From a virus: a DNA stretch of 64,000 nt. The notes below the pieces were generated by a model. That model worked only from the letters and a program-made list of their open reading frames with translations, was not told the origin of the DNA and searched no databases. Positions within the stretch are counted from its first letter, which is position 1; each line of letters opens with the position of its first letter. Of the stretch, positions 49,755 through 58,546 are shown one piece after another. The stretch is taken from positions 1-64,000 of IMG/VR virus record IMGVR_UViG_3300037245_001167. One strand, 5' to 3'. A program made the translations under genes and the position numbers.

Positions 49755-50569
49755 TAGATAACGCCAAACTAAAGCAAGGAACTCCTGAATGGAAAAACGC
49801 CAGAAAAGGAAAAATAACGGGCACTGGTTTTGCCAAAGTCCTGTCTAAGAAAGGCAATGCCCGCAAGGACTACATGCGCCAGCTTGTCTTGGAACGAAAG
49901 ACAGGGGTGATTACAGAGGGCTTTAAGAATGAAGCTATGGAGTGGGGAACTAAGACTGAGCCACAGGCACGGGCATATTACGAGAGCGAATGGGAGGCCT
50001 CTGTTGAGCAGGTTGGATTTATTGAACACGAAGGCATTGATTTCAAAAGATATGTGGGTGTTAGCCCTGATGGATTGTGCGGTAACACGGGATGTATTGA
50101 GATTAAATGTCCAGATAGCAAAACCCACCTTGAATACATAGCCAAAAACGTTCTCCCGGCAAAATATATGGCTCAAGTACAAGGGATATTATGGGTAACA
50201 GGGCGATGTTGGTGTGACTTTATTAGCTTCGATCCGCGAGTGCCAAAACAACCATATTGGTGTATCCGTGTTGTTCGTGACGAGAAATATGCTGTCAATC
50301 TTGCCGAAGAAGTAGCTTTATTCATTGACGAAATGATAAAGATGAAAGAAGAATTCAAAGACGTTGACCCCCAACTCTTGATAGACGTTACCGAGGGCGG
50401 CTGTTCTGAGAGTGAATGGTTACAGGCAAAGCAGATGGAGATTCGAGGGAAGGTTAGGCATGGGGTTGTGTGTGCAATGATACAAGGCAAAAGTGGTTTG
50501 GTTGATTTAGACGAAGGCACTAAGGGTCTTATTGATATATATGTCGAATATATAATGACAGGCAAATAA
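49751..50569 (+). CDS. YqaJ-type (lambda Exo-like) exonuclease
   Basis: A 272-residue recombination nuclease. GVSPDGLCGNTGCIEIKCPD holds the PD-(D/E)xK catalytic set (Asp107, Glu117, Lys119). N-terminal QGTPEWKNARKGKITGT and WGTKTEPQARAYYE match the YqaJ family. It should resect DNA ends for single-strand annealing recombination with the SSB-like and NinB/NinG proteins downstream. Confidence 0.93.
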   Translation: MIDNAKLKQGTPEWKNARKGKITGTGFAKVLSKKGNARKDYMRQLVLERKTGVITEGFKNEAMEWGTKTEPQARAYYESEWEASVEQVGFIEHEGIDFKRYVGVSPDGLCGNTGCIEIKCPDSKTHLEYIAKNVLPAKYMAQVQGILWVTGRCWCDFISFDPRVPKQPYWCIRVVRDEKYAVNLAEEVALFIDEMIKMKEEFKDVDPQLLIDVTEGGCSESEWLQAKQMEIRGKVRHGVVCAMIQGKSGLVDLDEGTKGLIDIYVEYIMTGK

Positions 50570-50571
50570 CC

Positions 50572-50727
50572 ATGAGCAACCAACACGAACCTGAATCCGA
50601 ATGCGAGCAATGTGGCAAGAAGCTTAAAGACCCCGGCGACGATCCTATTTATGTGGTAGCCTTAAATAAGCTTTTTTGTCGCGATAGCGATTGTTGGGAT
50701 ATTTGGAGAAAAGAAAATGAATATTAG
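50572..50727 (+). CDS. Small zinc-ribbon protein
   Basis: A 51-residue protein with CEQCGKKL and FCRDSDCW, a C4-type zinc site. It starts two bases after the exonuclease stop. Confidence 0.6.
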   Translation: MSNQHEPESECEQCGKKLKDPGDDPIYVVALNKLFCRDSDCWDIWRKENEY

Positions 50728-50968
50728 ATTTGAAACTTGCGAAAGACGTAGAGCTTTGGAATATTTGCAGGTATTCTATCCAAGTAGAAATCTCAAAGAC
50801 GAGGGCAAAACAAAGGCATTATTAGACTTGGTTGAGGCTGATATTATTAGGATACCAGACCCAAAATATCATCCTTCAGGCCAAGTATATCCAAACAAAA
50901 ACTGGGACAAAACAAAGGCAAATGAATATCTCAAGATATTGGAGGAGTTCGATAATGGCATGGGCTGA
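50717..50968 (+). CDS. Small hypothetical protein
   Basis: An 83-residue helical protein (RRRALEYLQVFYPSRNL) with GGAG ribosome site inside the upstream gene. Function unknown. Confidence 0.6.
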   Translation: MNIRFETCERRRALEYLQVFYPSRNLKDEGKTKALLDLVEADIIRIPDPKYHPSGQVYPNKNWDKTKANEYLKILEEFDNGMG

Positions 50969-50997
50969 AATATTTACAAAGCAGAGGAGAAAACGTA

Positions 50998-51279
50998 ATG
51001 GATAACGCCGATAAAATCCGCAAACTCCTCAAACAAAGGATTAATGCAGCAAAAAGGGCAGCAAAAAGAACCAATGATTTTATGATCCCTTTAGAAGACC
51101 GGCACATAGTTAAAATGTCCATTAAAGAGGCCAAGTTAATCCTTGCTCTCCTTCCTTGCGAGACCTGTGACGACACAGGCCAAGTAATTCCAATTCCTGA
51201 TATGAGTTTTTCGGCCTACCGGGAGTTAAGTGAAAATCCAATCCCTTGCCCAATTTGTAAGGGAGAAGAAAATGGATAA
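50998..51279 (+). CDS. Zinc-ribbon protein
   Basis: A 93-residue protein: basic helical start, then CETCDDTGQVI and CPICKG forming a zinc site like that of DnaJ zinc repeats. The GAGGAG ribosome site is strong. Overlaps the next gene. Confidence 0.62.
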   Translation: MDNADKIRKLLKQRINAAKRAAKRTNDFMIPLEDRHIVKMSIKEAKLILALLPCETCDDTGQVIPIPDMSFSAYRELSENPIPCPICKGEENG

Positions 51280-51463
51280 CGGATGCCCGAAATGCAAGAA
51301 ATTAGCTGAGGATCATGTAATTGGTGAATACTTTGAACTATGCCTCGACTGCCAACTCGAACAGGCCGATGCAGATTTATCAAGAGATATGAAATTAGTA
51401 GAAAAAATCAAAAAGAAGATTAAGGAGAAAGAAGATGCAAGATGTGATAAATCAAATCATTAG
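51272..51463 (+). CDS. Small zinc-ribbon coiled-coil protein
   Basis: A 63-residue protein with GCPKCKKL, LCLDCQLE (C4 site) and a coiled coil to the end. ATG 51272 with GGGAG is preferred over an in-frame start within the upstream gene. Confidence 0.6.
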   Translation: MDNGCPKCKKLAEDHVIGEYFELCLDCQLEQADADLSRDMKLVEKIKKKIKEKEDARCDKSNH

Positions 51464-51791
51464 CAATTTTGATTTTGAGAAAGTTCATAAAGTTATGATA
51501 TTATTAAATTGGGCATGGAGTAAGACTTACCCAGAAGTTCCCACAATAGGAATATTGGTATTAACAGCTAAGGAATTGCTTGAAGATGTATTGGCAGAAG
51601 AAGATGGAACAACTATTGAAACAGGCGGATTTGAAGCCCAGAGATTTAATGGAGAAGGCGGAAAAACATTCTTAGCATTAAAATTTTATGTAGATACTTG
51701 CCAAAGTTGTTCATCATGGGCAGCAGAAGAAATCAAAAAGAAGATAAAGGAGAACAAAGATGTTTCAACAGATACAACAAACATTAGGTAA
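51435..51791 (+). CDS. Small hypothetical phage protein
   Basis: A 118-residue protein: helical first half, CQSCSSWAAEEI near the end. AAGGAG ribosome site. It overlaps both neighbours (29 and 32 bases). Confidence 0.6.
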   Translation: MQDVINQIISNFDFEKVHKVMILLNWAWSKTYPEVPTIGILVLTAKELLEDVLAEEDGTTIETGGFEAQRFNGEGGKTFLALKFYVDTCQSCSSWAAEEIKKKIKENKDVSTDTTNIR

Positions 51792-52329
51792 TATGGACGG
51801 CGACTATCAAGCCAAAACCCTCGTGACGGCGTTCATCTCAGACGTTAAAGATGTCGAATACAATAAAAAAGGCACGCCAGGCCAATCCCTGTATTTAAGG
51901 CATGAAGGAACGGGTGAAATATCGTGGGTGAAATTCACCGGCAATGATGTTAAGGATAACCCTTTAACTAAAGACGATAAAGGAACGACGCGGGACTTCA
52001 AGATTTGGCCGTTTAAGCCTAAAGATTCGCCGAACACCTATCTTTATTGCTGGATACAGCGGCAAACCTCCCAGCAGTCCCAACAAGGCACTCAGCAGGC
52101 CACTCAGCAGCCTAACACCCTTCAAGGTAATCAATCCCCAGCCCAAGACGTCCGGGCTAAGGCGTTATATATAGCGGCCAGATTAGTAGCAGCAGGAATA
52201 CATAAAGAAGTGATGATTTACGGATTAGCCGACTGTATTGTGGATTACATTCAAACTGGCAAGCATCCGACGGGAGTAGCCAACGCAAACCCTCCGGAAG
52301 AACAAATGCCTTGGGACGGACAGGAATAA
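51760..52329 (+). CDS. Probable single-stranded-DNA-binding protein
   Basis: A 189-residue protein with an N-terminal beta-rich domain (QAKTLVTAFISDVKDVEYN, SLYLRHEGTGEISWVKF) that resembles an OB fold, a Gln-rich linker (about residues 100-125) and an acidic C-terminal EEQMPWDGQE tip recalling bacterial SSB tails. Its neighbours (exonuclease upstream, NinB-like downstream) support an ssDNA-binding role. Confidence 0.55.
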   Translation: MFQQIQQTLGNMDGDYQAKTLVTAFISDVKDVEYNKKGTPGQSLYLRHEGTGEISWVKFTGNDVKDNPLTKDDKGTTRDFKIWPFKPKDSPNTYLYCWIQRQTSQQSQQGTQQATQQPNTLQGNQSPAQDVRAKALYIAARLVAAGIHKEVMIYGLADCIVDYIQTGKHPTGVANANPPEEQMPWDGQE

Positions 52330-52800
52330 ATGAAACAATTAGAATCATACGGGCAAGGGATGGACGGAGAGCTTGTACTGACGCTGCCGCAATTAGAATC
52401 AAGGAAGCAGTATCTCGTTTCTATGGAAGGAAAAGGGGTAACGGAGATTCTGAAGAAGACGGTAAAATCCAAGACGAATAAGCAAGTAAGGACTCATTTC
52501 GGATTGTTAATCAAGACTATTATTGTTAAAACAAACGATGAGGCAATTGATACATCCGAATTCCTGAAATTGATTGTCCGGTCTGATTTGCCAAGCGGAG
52601 TCGGCTTAACGAGCGATTTCCTACATCAGCTATTTCTAAATGTATGCCCTGTTTATGATGACGAGGGTAGAAAAGTAACGCTTAGTAAAATGACAACCGA
52701 CCAGGCTTCTAAATGGTTTGAGGAATGTAGAAATCTATTGTCAAGCAGGGGTATTTATGTTTCTGACCCCAATCCGAACTGGAAGAACGAGGTAAAATAA
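52330..52800 (+). CDS. NinB/Orf-like recombination protein
   Basis: A 156-residue protein. HFGLLIKTIIV, GLTSDFLHQLFLNV, LSKMTTDQASKWFEECRNLL and the final GIYVSDPNPNW follow the order of conserved parts in NinB-like recombination mediators, but I rate the match as moderate. It lies between the SSB-like gene and NinG, as in lambdoid recombination modules. Confidence 0.45.
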   Translation: MKQLESYGQGMDGELVLTLPQLESRKQYLVSMEGKGVTEILKKTVKSKTNKQVRTHFGLLIKTIIVKTNDEAIDTSEFLKLIVRSDLPSGVGLTSDFLHQLFLNVCPVYDDEGRKVTLSKMTTDQASKWFEECRNLLSSRGIYVSDPNPNWKNEVK

Positions 52801-53072
52801 TGGCATGGATTGAAATACCACAAGAATTATACTCAGAAATATACATTCTATTTGAGGATGATTTGCAACCATTTGGGACTATTACTCATTTGGAAAACTG
52901 CTCTGCTTATGACGCTAAGATATTGACAGAATGGGGATTCAGGGATGCAGGGAGTCCACTTATTCGTTCTGTTTGCGAGCCTGAAAGCCAAAGAGATATA
53001 CCTAAAGACCCAATGGATTGGGAACATAGATATTATATTTACAAAGCAGTTGAGGACAAAGACAATGATTAA
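52800..53072 (+). CDS. Small hypothetical protein with J3 tail
   Basis: A 90-residue acidic protein. It ends in EDKDND, encoded in the junction repeat J3 that also carries the ribosome site and ATG of the next gene. No family recognised. Confidence 0.6.
   Translation: MAWIEIPQELYSEIYILFEDDLQPFGTITHLENCSAYDAKILTEWGFRDAGSPLIRSVCEPESQRDIPKDPMDWEHRYYIYKAVEDKDND
53052..53068 (+). repeat. Gene-junction repeat J3, copy 1 of 3
   Basis: A 17-bp sequence identical at 53052-53068, 53275-53291 and 53420-53436. Each copy encodes the end (EDKDN) of one gene and the ribosome site and ATG of the next, in two overlapping frames. Confidence 0.92.
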
Positions 53073-53295
53073 GAAAGAATCACTAAAAGAAGGCCAGAAG
53101 TTAGATACCATATTTTTCGTTGACGGAGAAGATATTACCACCATGAACGGCACGGAAATAACTGTCGTAATGGAATATGGGCAAATGGCCGGTGTGCCTT
53201 GGGCGGATGTACGAGAAATAGATGGCTGCGTTTGCCGATGGAATCTCGCATTGTGCTTAGGGGTAAGGCTTATTGAGGACAAAGACAATGAGTAA
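53065..53295 (+). CDS. Small hypothetical protein between J3 repeats
   Basis: A 76-residue beta-rich protein with GCVC; ends LIEDKDNE. ATG 53065 lies in J3 copy 1, the stop beside copy 2. The gene is thus framed by identical junctions. Confidence 0.6.
   Translation: MIKKESLKEGQKLDTIFFVDGEDITTMNGTEITVVMEYGQMAGVPWADVREIDGCVCRWNLALCLGVRLIEDKDNE
53275..53291 (+). repeat. Gene-junction repeat J3, copy 2 of 3
   Basis: Identical to 53052-53068. Confidence 0.92.
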
Positions 53296-53455
53296 GTGGG
53301 AATGTAGCGAATGTTGCAAGGATAAATGTGTACTCAAGCTAACTTCTTGCCATGACGATTTTAATACAGAACCAAAGTCCTGCCCTATAAGCGGTACTGA
53401 TTGTGACTGGTATAAAGTAGAGGACAAAGACAATGAAGAAACCAAAACCACCTAA
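53288..53455 (+). CDS. Small Cys-rich protein between J3 repeats
   Basis: A 55-residue protein with CSECCKDKC and further Cys, likely zinc-binding; contains VEDKDNE near the end from J3 copy 3. Overlaps the next gene by 23 bases. Confidence 0.6.
   Translation: MSKWECSECCKDKCVLKLTSCHDDFNTEPKSCPISGTDCDWYKVEDKDNEETKTT
53420..53436 (+). repeat. Gene-junction repeat J3, copy 3 of 3
   Basis: Identical to 53052-53068; it carries the start of the gene at 53433. Confidence 0.92.
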
Positions 53456-53819
53456 ATCCTTTGAGGAAGTTGAGGCTTACATAAGAGAAAAAAGACTCAA
53501 CGTAAATCCTAAGATATTTTGGGATTATTTCGATGTCTCTGGGTGGTATGATGGCACGGGAAATCCGGTATTGAACTGGAAACAAAAGGCAATCACTTGG
53601 CATGGACGGGACAAAAAGACTATTGCGGCATATCTAACAAAAAAGCTTAGTAAGCAAGAAAAAGAAAGAAGCATACAAAGGCTCCGGGATGATTACCAGG
53701 CTCATTTAGAAAATAAGTCTACGGAAGCATTGTTAGATTTGAAAAAAGATGGTGGTCAGCTATCCAAAGTATGCGGTTGGTTAATAGACGAGATTTTAAC
53801 AGAAAGGGCTAAGAAATGA
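53433..53819 (+). CDS. Replisome-organizer-type domain protein
   Basis: A 128-residue protein. KSFEEVEAYIREKRLNVNP, FWDYFDVSGWYDG and LNWKQKAITW form the C-terminal domain pattern of phage replisome organizers/DnaT-like proteins, here as a free-standing protein with a helical tail. It may recruit the host helicase loader. Confidence 0.62.
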   Translation: MKKPKPPKSFEEVEAYIREKRLNVNPKIFWDYFDVSGWYDGTGNPVLNWKQKAITWHGRDKKTIAAYLTKKLSKQEKERSIQRLRDDYQAHLENKSTEALLDLKKDGGQLSKVCGWLIDEILTERAKK

Positions 53820-54337
53820 GCAGAGAAGAAGCAATAAAATTATTAAGAAAAGCACAAAAACCAAGTGTGTCTCAATATGAGGAGTTGCAAATCATTGGCC
53901 AAGTTCTTGCCCTCCTCGAATCCGCCACAAAACCGGTGGGCAAGTCCGAGCCTTTGTGTTGCAACTGCTTTATTTGCAATGCCCCTCAGCCGCGCCGTAG
54001 ATATATTGTATGCTCCGAATGCTACGTGAAACAAAAACAAGCGGCGGGCAAGTCCGAGCCTGAGGAGTACTCAGAAGAATGGTGGAAACTGGTAGATTCA
54101 TATCTTGAGAAACATAAAAAGGAAATCGACAGCCTGAGAGCCGCCAACAAGAACCTATGTGAAGAGCTTACGGCTGCGGAGTTGGAGATTAATGCCAAAG
54201 ATGTTATTATAGAAGAATTTGCGAGACACAAGCACAGTTGTTTTATGGGTGAATATAACGATATTAAAATAGGCAAAGGTTGTGATTGTGGCCTGTCTAA
54301 AGCCCTGAAAGGACAAGATGAAACGAACAACAGCTAA
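53816..54337 (+). CDS. Zinc-ribbon coiled-coil protein
   Basis: A 173-residue protein: CCNCFICNA, CSECY early, coiled coil in the middle and CDCGLSKAL at the end. A 16-bp sequence encoding GKSEP occurs twice inside (near 53938 and 54045), so part of the gene was internally duplicated. Coupled upstream by ATGA. Confidence 0.6.
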   Translation: MSREEAIKLLRKAQKPSVSQYEELQIIGQVLALLESATKPVGKSEPLCCNCFICNAPQPRRRYIVCSECYVKQKQAAGKSEPEEYSEEWWKLVDSYLEKHKKEIDSLRAANKNLCEELTAAELEINAKDVIIEEFARHKHSCFMGEYNDIKIGKGCDCGLSKALKGQDETNNS

Positions 54338-54752
54338 CCAATATATGTCTCAGTACATACTTTTGAGAGATGCCTTAGAGGATGTAAAGGCAGGGCGATT
54401 GCCCGATGACTGCCTGTATGAATATGTCTTGTGCAGGACTTGCGGTAAACCTGTACCGCGAATAGGTAGTAACTCTCATGGAGGGCATTTCGTTCCCAAA
54501 GGAATGGGTGGTGGATCAGGAGTTTATTACGACGAGAGAAACGTAAATTGCCAGTGTTATAATTGCAACGAATGGCTTGAGGGCAACAGGCTCGAATACA
54601 TAGATTATATGCGTGAGAAATACGGCCAGCACGTAATTGACGAACTGAGACTAAAGGATAAGCTCCCCCGCCCTCATTCAATAGAAGCATACGGCATATT
54701 TTATCGTGAAAACCTAAAGGAATTAAGGAAGGAGTTAGGAATTAAGAAATGA
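54318..54752 (+). CDS. NinG/Rap-like recombination protein
   Basis: A 144-residue protein with CRTCGKPVPRI, GGHFVPKGM and DERNVNCQCYNCN(E)WLEGN, the conserved zinc/HNH-like core of NinG (lambda Rap), a Holliday-junction endonuclease. Its place after exonuclease, SSB-like and NinB-like genes completes a recombination set. Confidence 0.83.
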   Translation: MKRTTANQYMSQYILLRDALEDVKAGRLPDDCLYEYVLCRTCGKPVPRIGSNSHGGHFVPKGMGGGSGVYYDERNVNCQCYNCNEWLEGNRLEYIDYMREKYGQHVIDELRLKDKLPRPHSIEAYGIFYRENLKELRKELGIKK

Positions 54753-55195
54753 ACGAACTAATCAAAAAACTCAAAGACAAGGACTATGTACGGGCGTTTG
54801 GGCTGATGATGCCGGAAGAACAGGAATGCTTTAGGAAAGCAGGAGCAAAAAATTGCCTAAAATTCTTTTCAGATAGCGGATGGGGTAAATGTGAACATTT
54901 AGAGTGGGACGCCTTCACCTACGCCATCAAGCCCGACTACCAGCCAGAGCCGGAGTTTGTGGACTTGGAAATAAAAAAAGATACGCGTGGCAATAGATGG
55001 TTAGGTGTAGAAAAAACCGACAAAATTGATTTTGGAATACCAGCCGATTTTCTTAGCCTCCATTGCCTGCCGAGCCTGCCGAATTTCGAGAGATTCTGGT
55101 GGAACAATGATGGGGATTTCACTTTCATTGAAGATGTAGCCCGAAAGAGAAATGAAGGCAAGAAAGTCTTCGCAAGATTCAGAACAACTTCATAA
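54749..55195 (+). CDS. Hypothetical protein
   Basis: A 148-residue protein coupled to NinG by ATGA. Contains FRKAGAKNCLKFFSDSGWGK and FERFWWNNDGDFTF. No family recognised. Confidence 0.6.
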   Translation: MNELIKKLKDKDYVRAFGLMMPEEQECFRKAGAKNCLKFFSDSGWGKCEHLEWDAFTYAIKPDYQPEPEFVDLEIKKDTRGNRWLGVEKTDKIDFGIPADFLSLHCLPSLPNFERFWWNNDGDFTFIEDVARKRNEGKKVFARFRTTS

Positions 55196-55262
55196 CTCAC
55201 ATTAACCCTTAATAGCTCAGAGAGCGAAAGGAGGCGCTGAATGTCTTAATTTATAAGTCCAG

Positions 55263-55312
55263 GCGGCGGGGAAAAATAATTACTAAAAGGGCAAAATATT
55301 GAGTCCCGCCGC
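55263..55312 (+). other. Intergenic hairpin
   Basis: GCGGCGGG (55263-55270) pairs perfectly with CCCGCCGC (55305-55312) around a 34-base loop; a weak ribosome-site-bearing region follows. Between genes at 55195 and 55341; no T-tract, so probably a regulatory or protective fold. Confidence 0.45.
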
Positions 55313-55340
55313 TGCAATTATATATTTTATAGGAGAAATA

Positions 55341-55580
55341 ATGGCTAAGTACAAAAATATCAAAGAATTAGCACAAGGATTTAAGTCGGGCGAATTAAAA
55401 GACTGGGTATTAATAGTTGATAATGACAGTACCTATCTTCGATGGATAGGTGATGGGCCAGAGAGCGAAGAATTTGAAGATCAAAAATCTGCTGAAGGCA
55501 GGACTTTATGGGGTAGTCCTGATTTTTATATACTCGACCAGGCTTTAACGGCAGCAGGGATACCCAACGAAGGCGTATAG
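55341..55580 (+). CDS. Small hypothetical protein
   Basis: A 79-residue protein (LAQGFKSGELKDWVLIVDND). AGGAG ribosome site fits ATG 55341. Its stop touches the methylase fragment start. Confidence 0.6.
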   Translation: MAKYKNIKELAQGFKSGELKDWVLIVDNDSTYLRWIGDGPESEEFEDQKSAEGRTLWGSPDFYILDQALTAAGIPNEGV

Positions 55581-55628
55581 ATGGACAAATACATAAACAA
55601 GATAATATGTGGTGACTGGATTGAGAGC
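55581..55628 (+). pseudogene. 5' fragment of a DNA methylase gene
   Basis: MDKYINKIICGDWIES is homologous to the start of the methylase at 56174 (MISEYVNKIFLGDWINI). The homology stops where the LAGLIDADG gene (other strand) begins. The open frame beyond is antisense to that gene and not protein-like, so this is a truncated copy. Confidence 0.65.
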
Positions 55629-56126
55629 TTAACTGTTCAATTCCTTAGACCGCCGATACAGACTTTCACACATAGCAAGGTATTCATCCGAAAGGCGTTT
55701 GTTTGCCACAAGGCGGACAGTGCCATATTGATTAGGAAAGGCACGTTTTCCAACAATTTTTGTGCGATGTTTTTGGCTCTCTTTTTGGAGTGTTCGCAAA
55801 GCAAGTGCATTTTGGGCACAATCTCTTTTAACTCGGAGATATGGCAACAATTGTTTCAATATGTGTTCTGCTTTACGACAACTTGCCTGGAAACAATAAA
55901 GAGGTTTGCCCTCGTGCGAGTGTGGTTTTTCTTTATAATACCAACCACCCAAGACTGTTGCCAGAAATTCCAAAGCCTGTTCATCAACCATGCGGACTTG
56001 AATCATTGTCTGATAGCAAGGGTTTTTAGACCCATTAGATTTCTGAGGTTTACATTTTTTGATTCTGATACAACCTTCACCATCAACCAGTCCTGCAAGA
56101 TAAGCCAAATCGGTTTGTTTGCTCAT
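55629..56126 (-). CDS. LAGLIDADG homing endonuclease
   Basis: A 165-residue protein with one LAGLIDADG motif (YLAGLVDGEGCI, residues 9-20), so it works as a homodimer. ATG 56126 has AAAGGAT upstream. Opposite to surrounding genes, it lies between two copies of a methylase 5' end, the usual outcome of homing-element invasion. Confidence 0.88.
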   Translation of the reverse strand: MSKQTDLAYLAGLVDGEGCIRIKKCKPQKSNGSKNPCYQTMIQVRMVDEQALEFLATVLGGWYYKEKPHSHEGKPLYCFQASCRKAEHILKQLLPYLRVKRDCAQNALALRTLQKESQKHRTKIVGKRAFPNQYGTVRLVANKRLSDEYLAMCESLYRRSKELNS

Positions 56127-56173
56127 AATAACTATCCTTTGAATACGGGAGATATTGTTACTATATAATAACT

Positions 56174-57641
56174 ATGATAAGCGAATACGTCAATAAAATA
56201 TTTTTAGGTGATTGGATAAACATTCTTCGGGAGATTCCGGCGGGCGTGGCTCATTGTGTTGTGACCAGCCCGCCATATTGACTGGGGCCAGCGTGACTAC
56301 GGCTGCGAAGGGCAGATTGGACTCGAAAAGACGCCGGAAGAACATATCGAGAAACTCGTCGAGGGATTCCGTGAGGTCAGAAGGGTACTGAGGGACGATG
56401 GTGTGCTTTGGCTGAATTATGGGGATAAATACTGGGGAGGAAAAGGTAAGTCCGGCCAGGCATGGTCAACAAAACATACCGACAGGGACACTTTCCAGAA
56501 GCCGCATCATCAAATATCAGGTATGGGCGAAACAAGGCCGGGTGATGGAAAACACGATATATACCAAGCGGGCGATCTTCTCATGCTCCCGGCCCGCGTG
56601 GCTATAGCGTTACAGGCCGATGGCTGGATACTCCGTGATGACGTTATCTGGGCAAAGGCGATTAGCTTTAACGACAAATACTCAGGCTCGACTATGCCGG
56701 AAAGTGTGAACGGGACGCGGTGGGAGCGGTGTCGGGTTAAAGTGAAAAAGTCAAAACGAGCCAAAGGAATATATAACGAATTGGCTTATGAACATCCTCA
56801 AGGTGCTGTATCTGGTGGTGGCACAGATGGCTCTGCCGAATACAAAGACTGTCCCGGCTGCGAGAAGTGCGAACCTAACGGCGGTCTGGTACTTCGTCGC
56901 GGCTCATGGCGATGCACGAAGGCGCACGAGCATATCTTCCAGTTCGTTAAGACGAATGACTATTTCTGTGATATGGAGGCTGTGAGGGAGGATTTTGCTG
57001 ATGAGAGAATGGGGGACCCAGGCGGAGGTGGAAACTATGTAAAACATGCCTACAAGGGAATTGCTGGAGAAAATGCCCAATCAGGATTGGCAACTGGGAG
57101 ATTCACAAAAGGGAAAGAAGGTTTACAATCCGGCCGCAATCTCCGCAACGTCTGGACTATCAACCCGCGAGGCTACAAGGAAGCCCATTACGCCACGTAC
57201 CCTGAGAAATTGGTCGAGCCGTGTATTAAGGTCAGTACATCGAAAAAGGGCGTGTGTCCGAAGTGTGGTTGTCAGTGGGCAAGGATAGTTGATAGCAAGG
57301 CAATAAAGCGCGAACGGCCAAACGATAAGACCGACCGGCACAGTCAGGGTAATGGCGTTAATTCTTGCGGCAATACGGTCGCGGGGGTATCAACCACAAC
57401 TCTCGGATGGAAGGCCACCTGTCAATGTGACGTAGAGGAAACCGTCCCGGCGATAGTATGCGACCCCTTCATGGGAAGTGGAACCACCGCCGTGGTAGCG
57501 GCCAAGCTCGGCAGGAATTACTTCGGCTGTGAGATAAACCCTGAGTACAAGGATAGTCACATTGATGAGCGGGTAAGAGAGGCTGAAACCGGCGTACCCG
57601 TTAAAGAATCCAGACAAGGACAAGGAGCGTTATTTACATGA
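56174..57641 (+). pseudogene. DNA methylase (beta class), frameshifted
   Basis: An N4-cytosine/N6-adenine methyltransferase of beta type: motif IV TSPPY near the N-terminus, CDPFMGSGTTAVVAA (motif I) at the C-terminus, and CPGCEKCE and CPKCGCQW zinc sites between. The frame from 56174 stops at TGA (56279-56281) right after TSPPY; the rest (DWGQRDYGCEGQIGLEKT on) continues in the +1 frame from 56280. One extra T, or a programmed shift at TAT TGA C, explains this. An ORF starting at 56403 covers most of the rest. Confidence 0.75.
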
Positions 57642-57643
57642 AA
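57615..57643 (+). repeat. Gene-junction repeat J4, copy 1
   Basis: 29 bp identical to 58520-58548: encodes the C-terminal QGQGALFT of the methylase, and carries AAGGAG and the ATG of the next gene (57638). Confidence 0.93.
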
Positions 57644-58546
57644 ACAATAGGTTTATACAATGTAGATTCAAAAATTCCAAACTTGGCATTAATGAAATTA
57701 TCTGCCTATCATAAAGCTAAAGGTGATAAAGTTTTATGGTGGTTACCATTAGAGCATTATGATAAAATATATGCCAGTAAAATATTTACAGATAGTCATT
57801 TAGAAACGCAAAATGGCATGGATATAGGTGGTAGTGGTTTTGATTTGAAAAAAGTATTGCCACAAGAAATTGACGATATAAAACCCGACTATTCGATATA
57901 TCCAGATTGTAATTATTCTATAGGTTTTACTACAAGGGGATGTATAAGGAAATGTGAGTTTTGTTTCGTGCCTGAAAAAGAGGGCAAAATAAGGGAATAT
58001 CGCAAGGTTGGAGATATTTGGCGGGGCAAAGGCGATTTAGTCCTTTTAGATAATAACATACTTGCTATGCCAGAAAAATTTGTTGAAGTATTAGAATTTT
58101 GTGCCTTGAACAAAATTCATGTGGACTTTAATCAGGGCTTAGATTGCCGATTAGTTACACAAGAAATAGCTGATTTGATAATCAAATATAAAACTCATAT
58201 ACAACCAGAAGTACGTTTTGCTTTTGATAACTTAAACTATCGGAAAGCAGTAGAAAATGTTTGTCAGTGGTTACCATTTCGTTGTCGATGGTATGTATAT
58301 TGTGACGAAGACTGGGAAAGTGCCTTAGAAAGATTGTTGATATTAAAAAGACTAAACCAAAGTCCGTATGTAATGAGGAACAAAAGGGTGGTTGGCCCTG
58401 AGTTTAGGAAATGGACATTATTGATGGGATGGGGTAGTTGGGACGCAAAGTTCAAATCTATGGATTTCTACGAATGGTTGCATTCAAAAGAAGGGGCAAG
58501 AAACATAAAGGATGCCAAGCAAGGACAAGGAGCGTTATTTACATGA
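57638..58546 (+). CDS. Radical SAM protein
   Basis: A 302-residue enzyme with CIRKCEFC (Cys102, 106, 109) for the 4Fe-4S cluster and GFTTRGC just before. An N-terminal Rossmann-like region (residues 1-90) precedes it, as in B12-type radical SAM enzymes. C-terminus QGQGALFT is identical to that of the upstream methylase, from repeat J4. Substrate unknown; adjacency to a methylase hints at DNA or nucleotide modification. Confidence 0.82.
   Translation: MKTIGLYNVDSKIPNLALMKLSAYHKAKGDKVLWWLPLEHYDKIYASKIFTDSHLETQNGMDIGGSGFDLKKVLPQEIDDIKPDYSIYPDCNYSIGFTTRGCIRKCEFCFVPEKEGKIREYRKVGDIWRGKGDLVLLDNNILAMPEKFVEVLEFCALNKIHVDFNQGLDCRLVTQEIADLIIKYKTHIQPEVRFAFDNLNYRKAVENVCQWLPFRCRWYVYCDEDWESALERLLILKRLNQSPYVMRNKRVVGPEFRKWTLLMGWGSWDAKFKSMDFYEWLHSKEGARNIKDAKQGQGALFT

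Noticed and set aside
55205-55270. tRNA-like D-arm sequence (TAGCTCAGAGAGCG)
   Set aside because: No acceptor stem, anticodon arm or T-arm can be folded around it; only a small GCTC/GAGC hairpin.
55299-55326. TTGAGT-16-TATATT promoter-like pair before the gene at 55341
   Set aside because: The start of transcription would fall on or after the ribosome site, removing it from the mRNA.
55629-56168. Plus-strand continuation of the methylase fragment as a 195-residue protein
   Set aside because: It is the antisense of the LAGLIDADG gene, with Phe/Cys-rich composition and no methylase motif.
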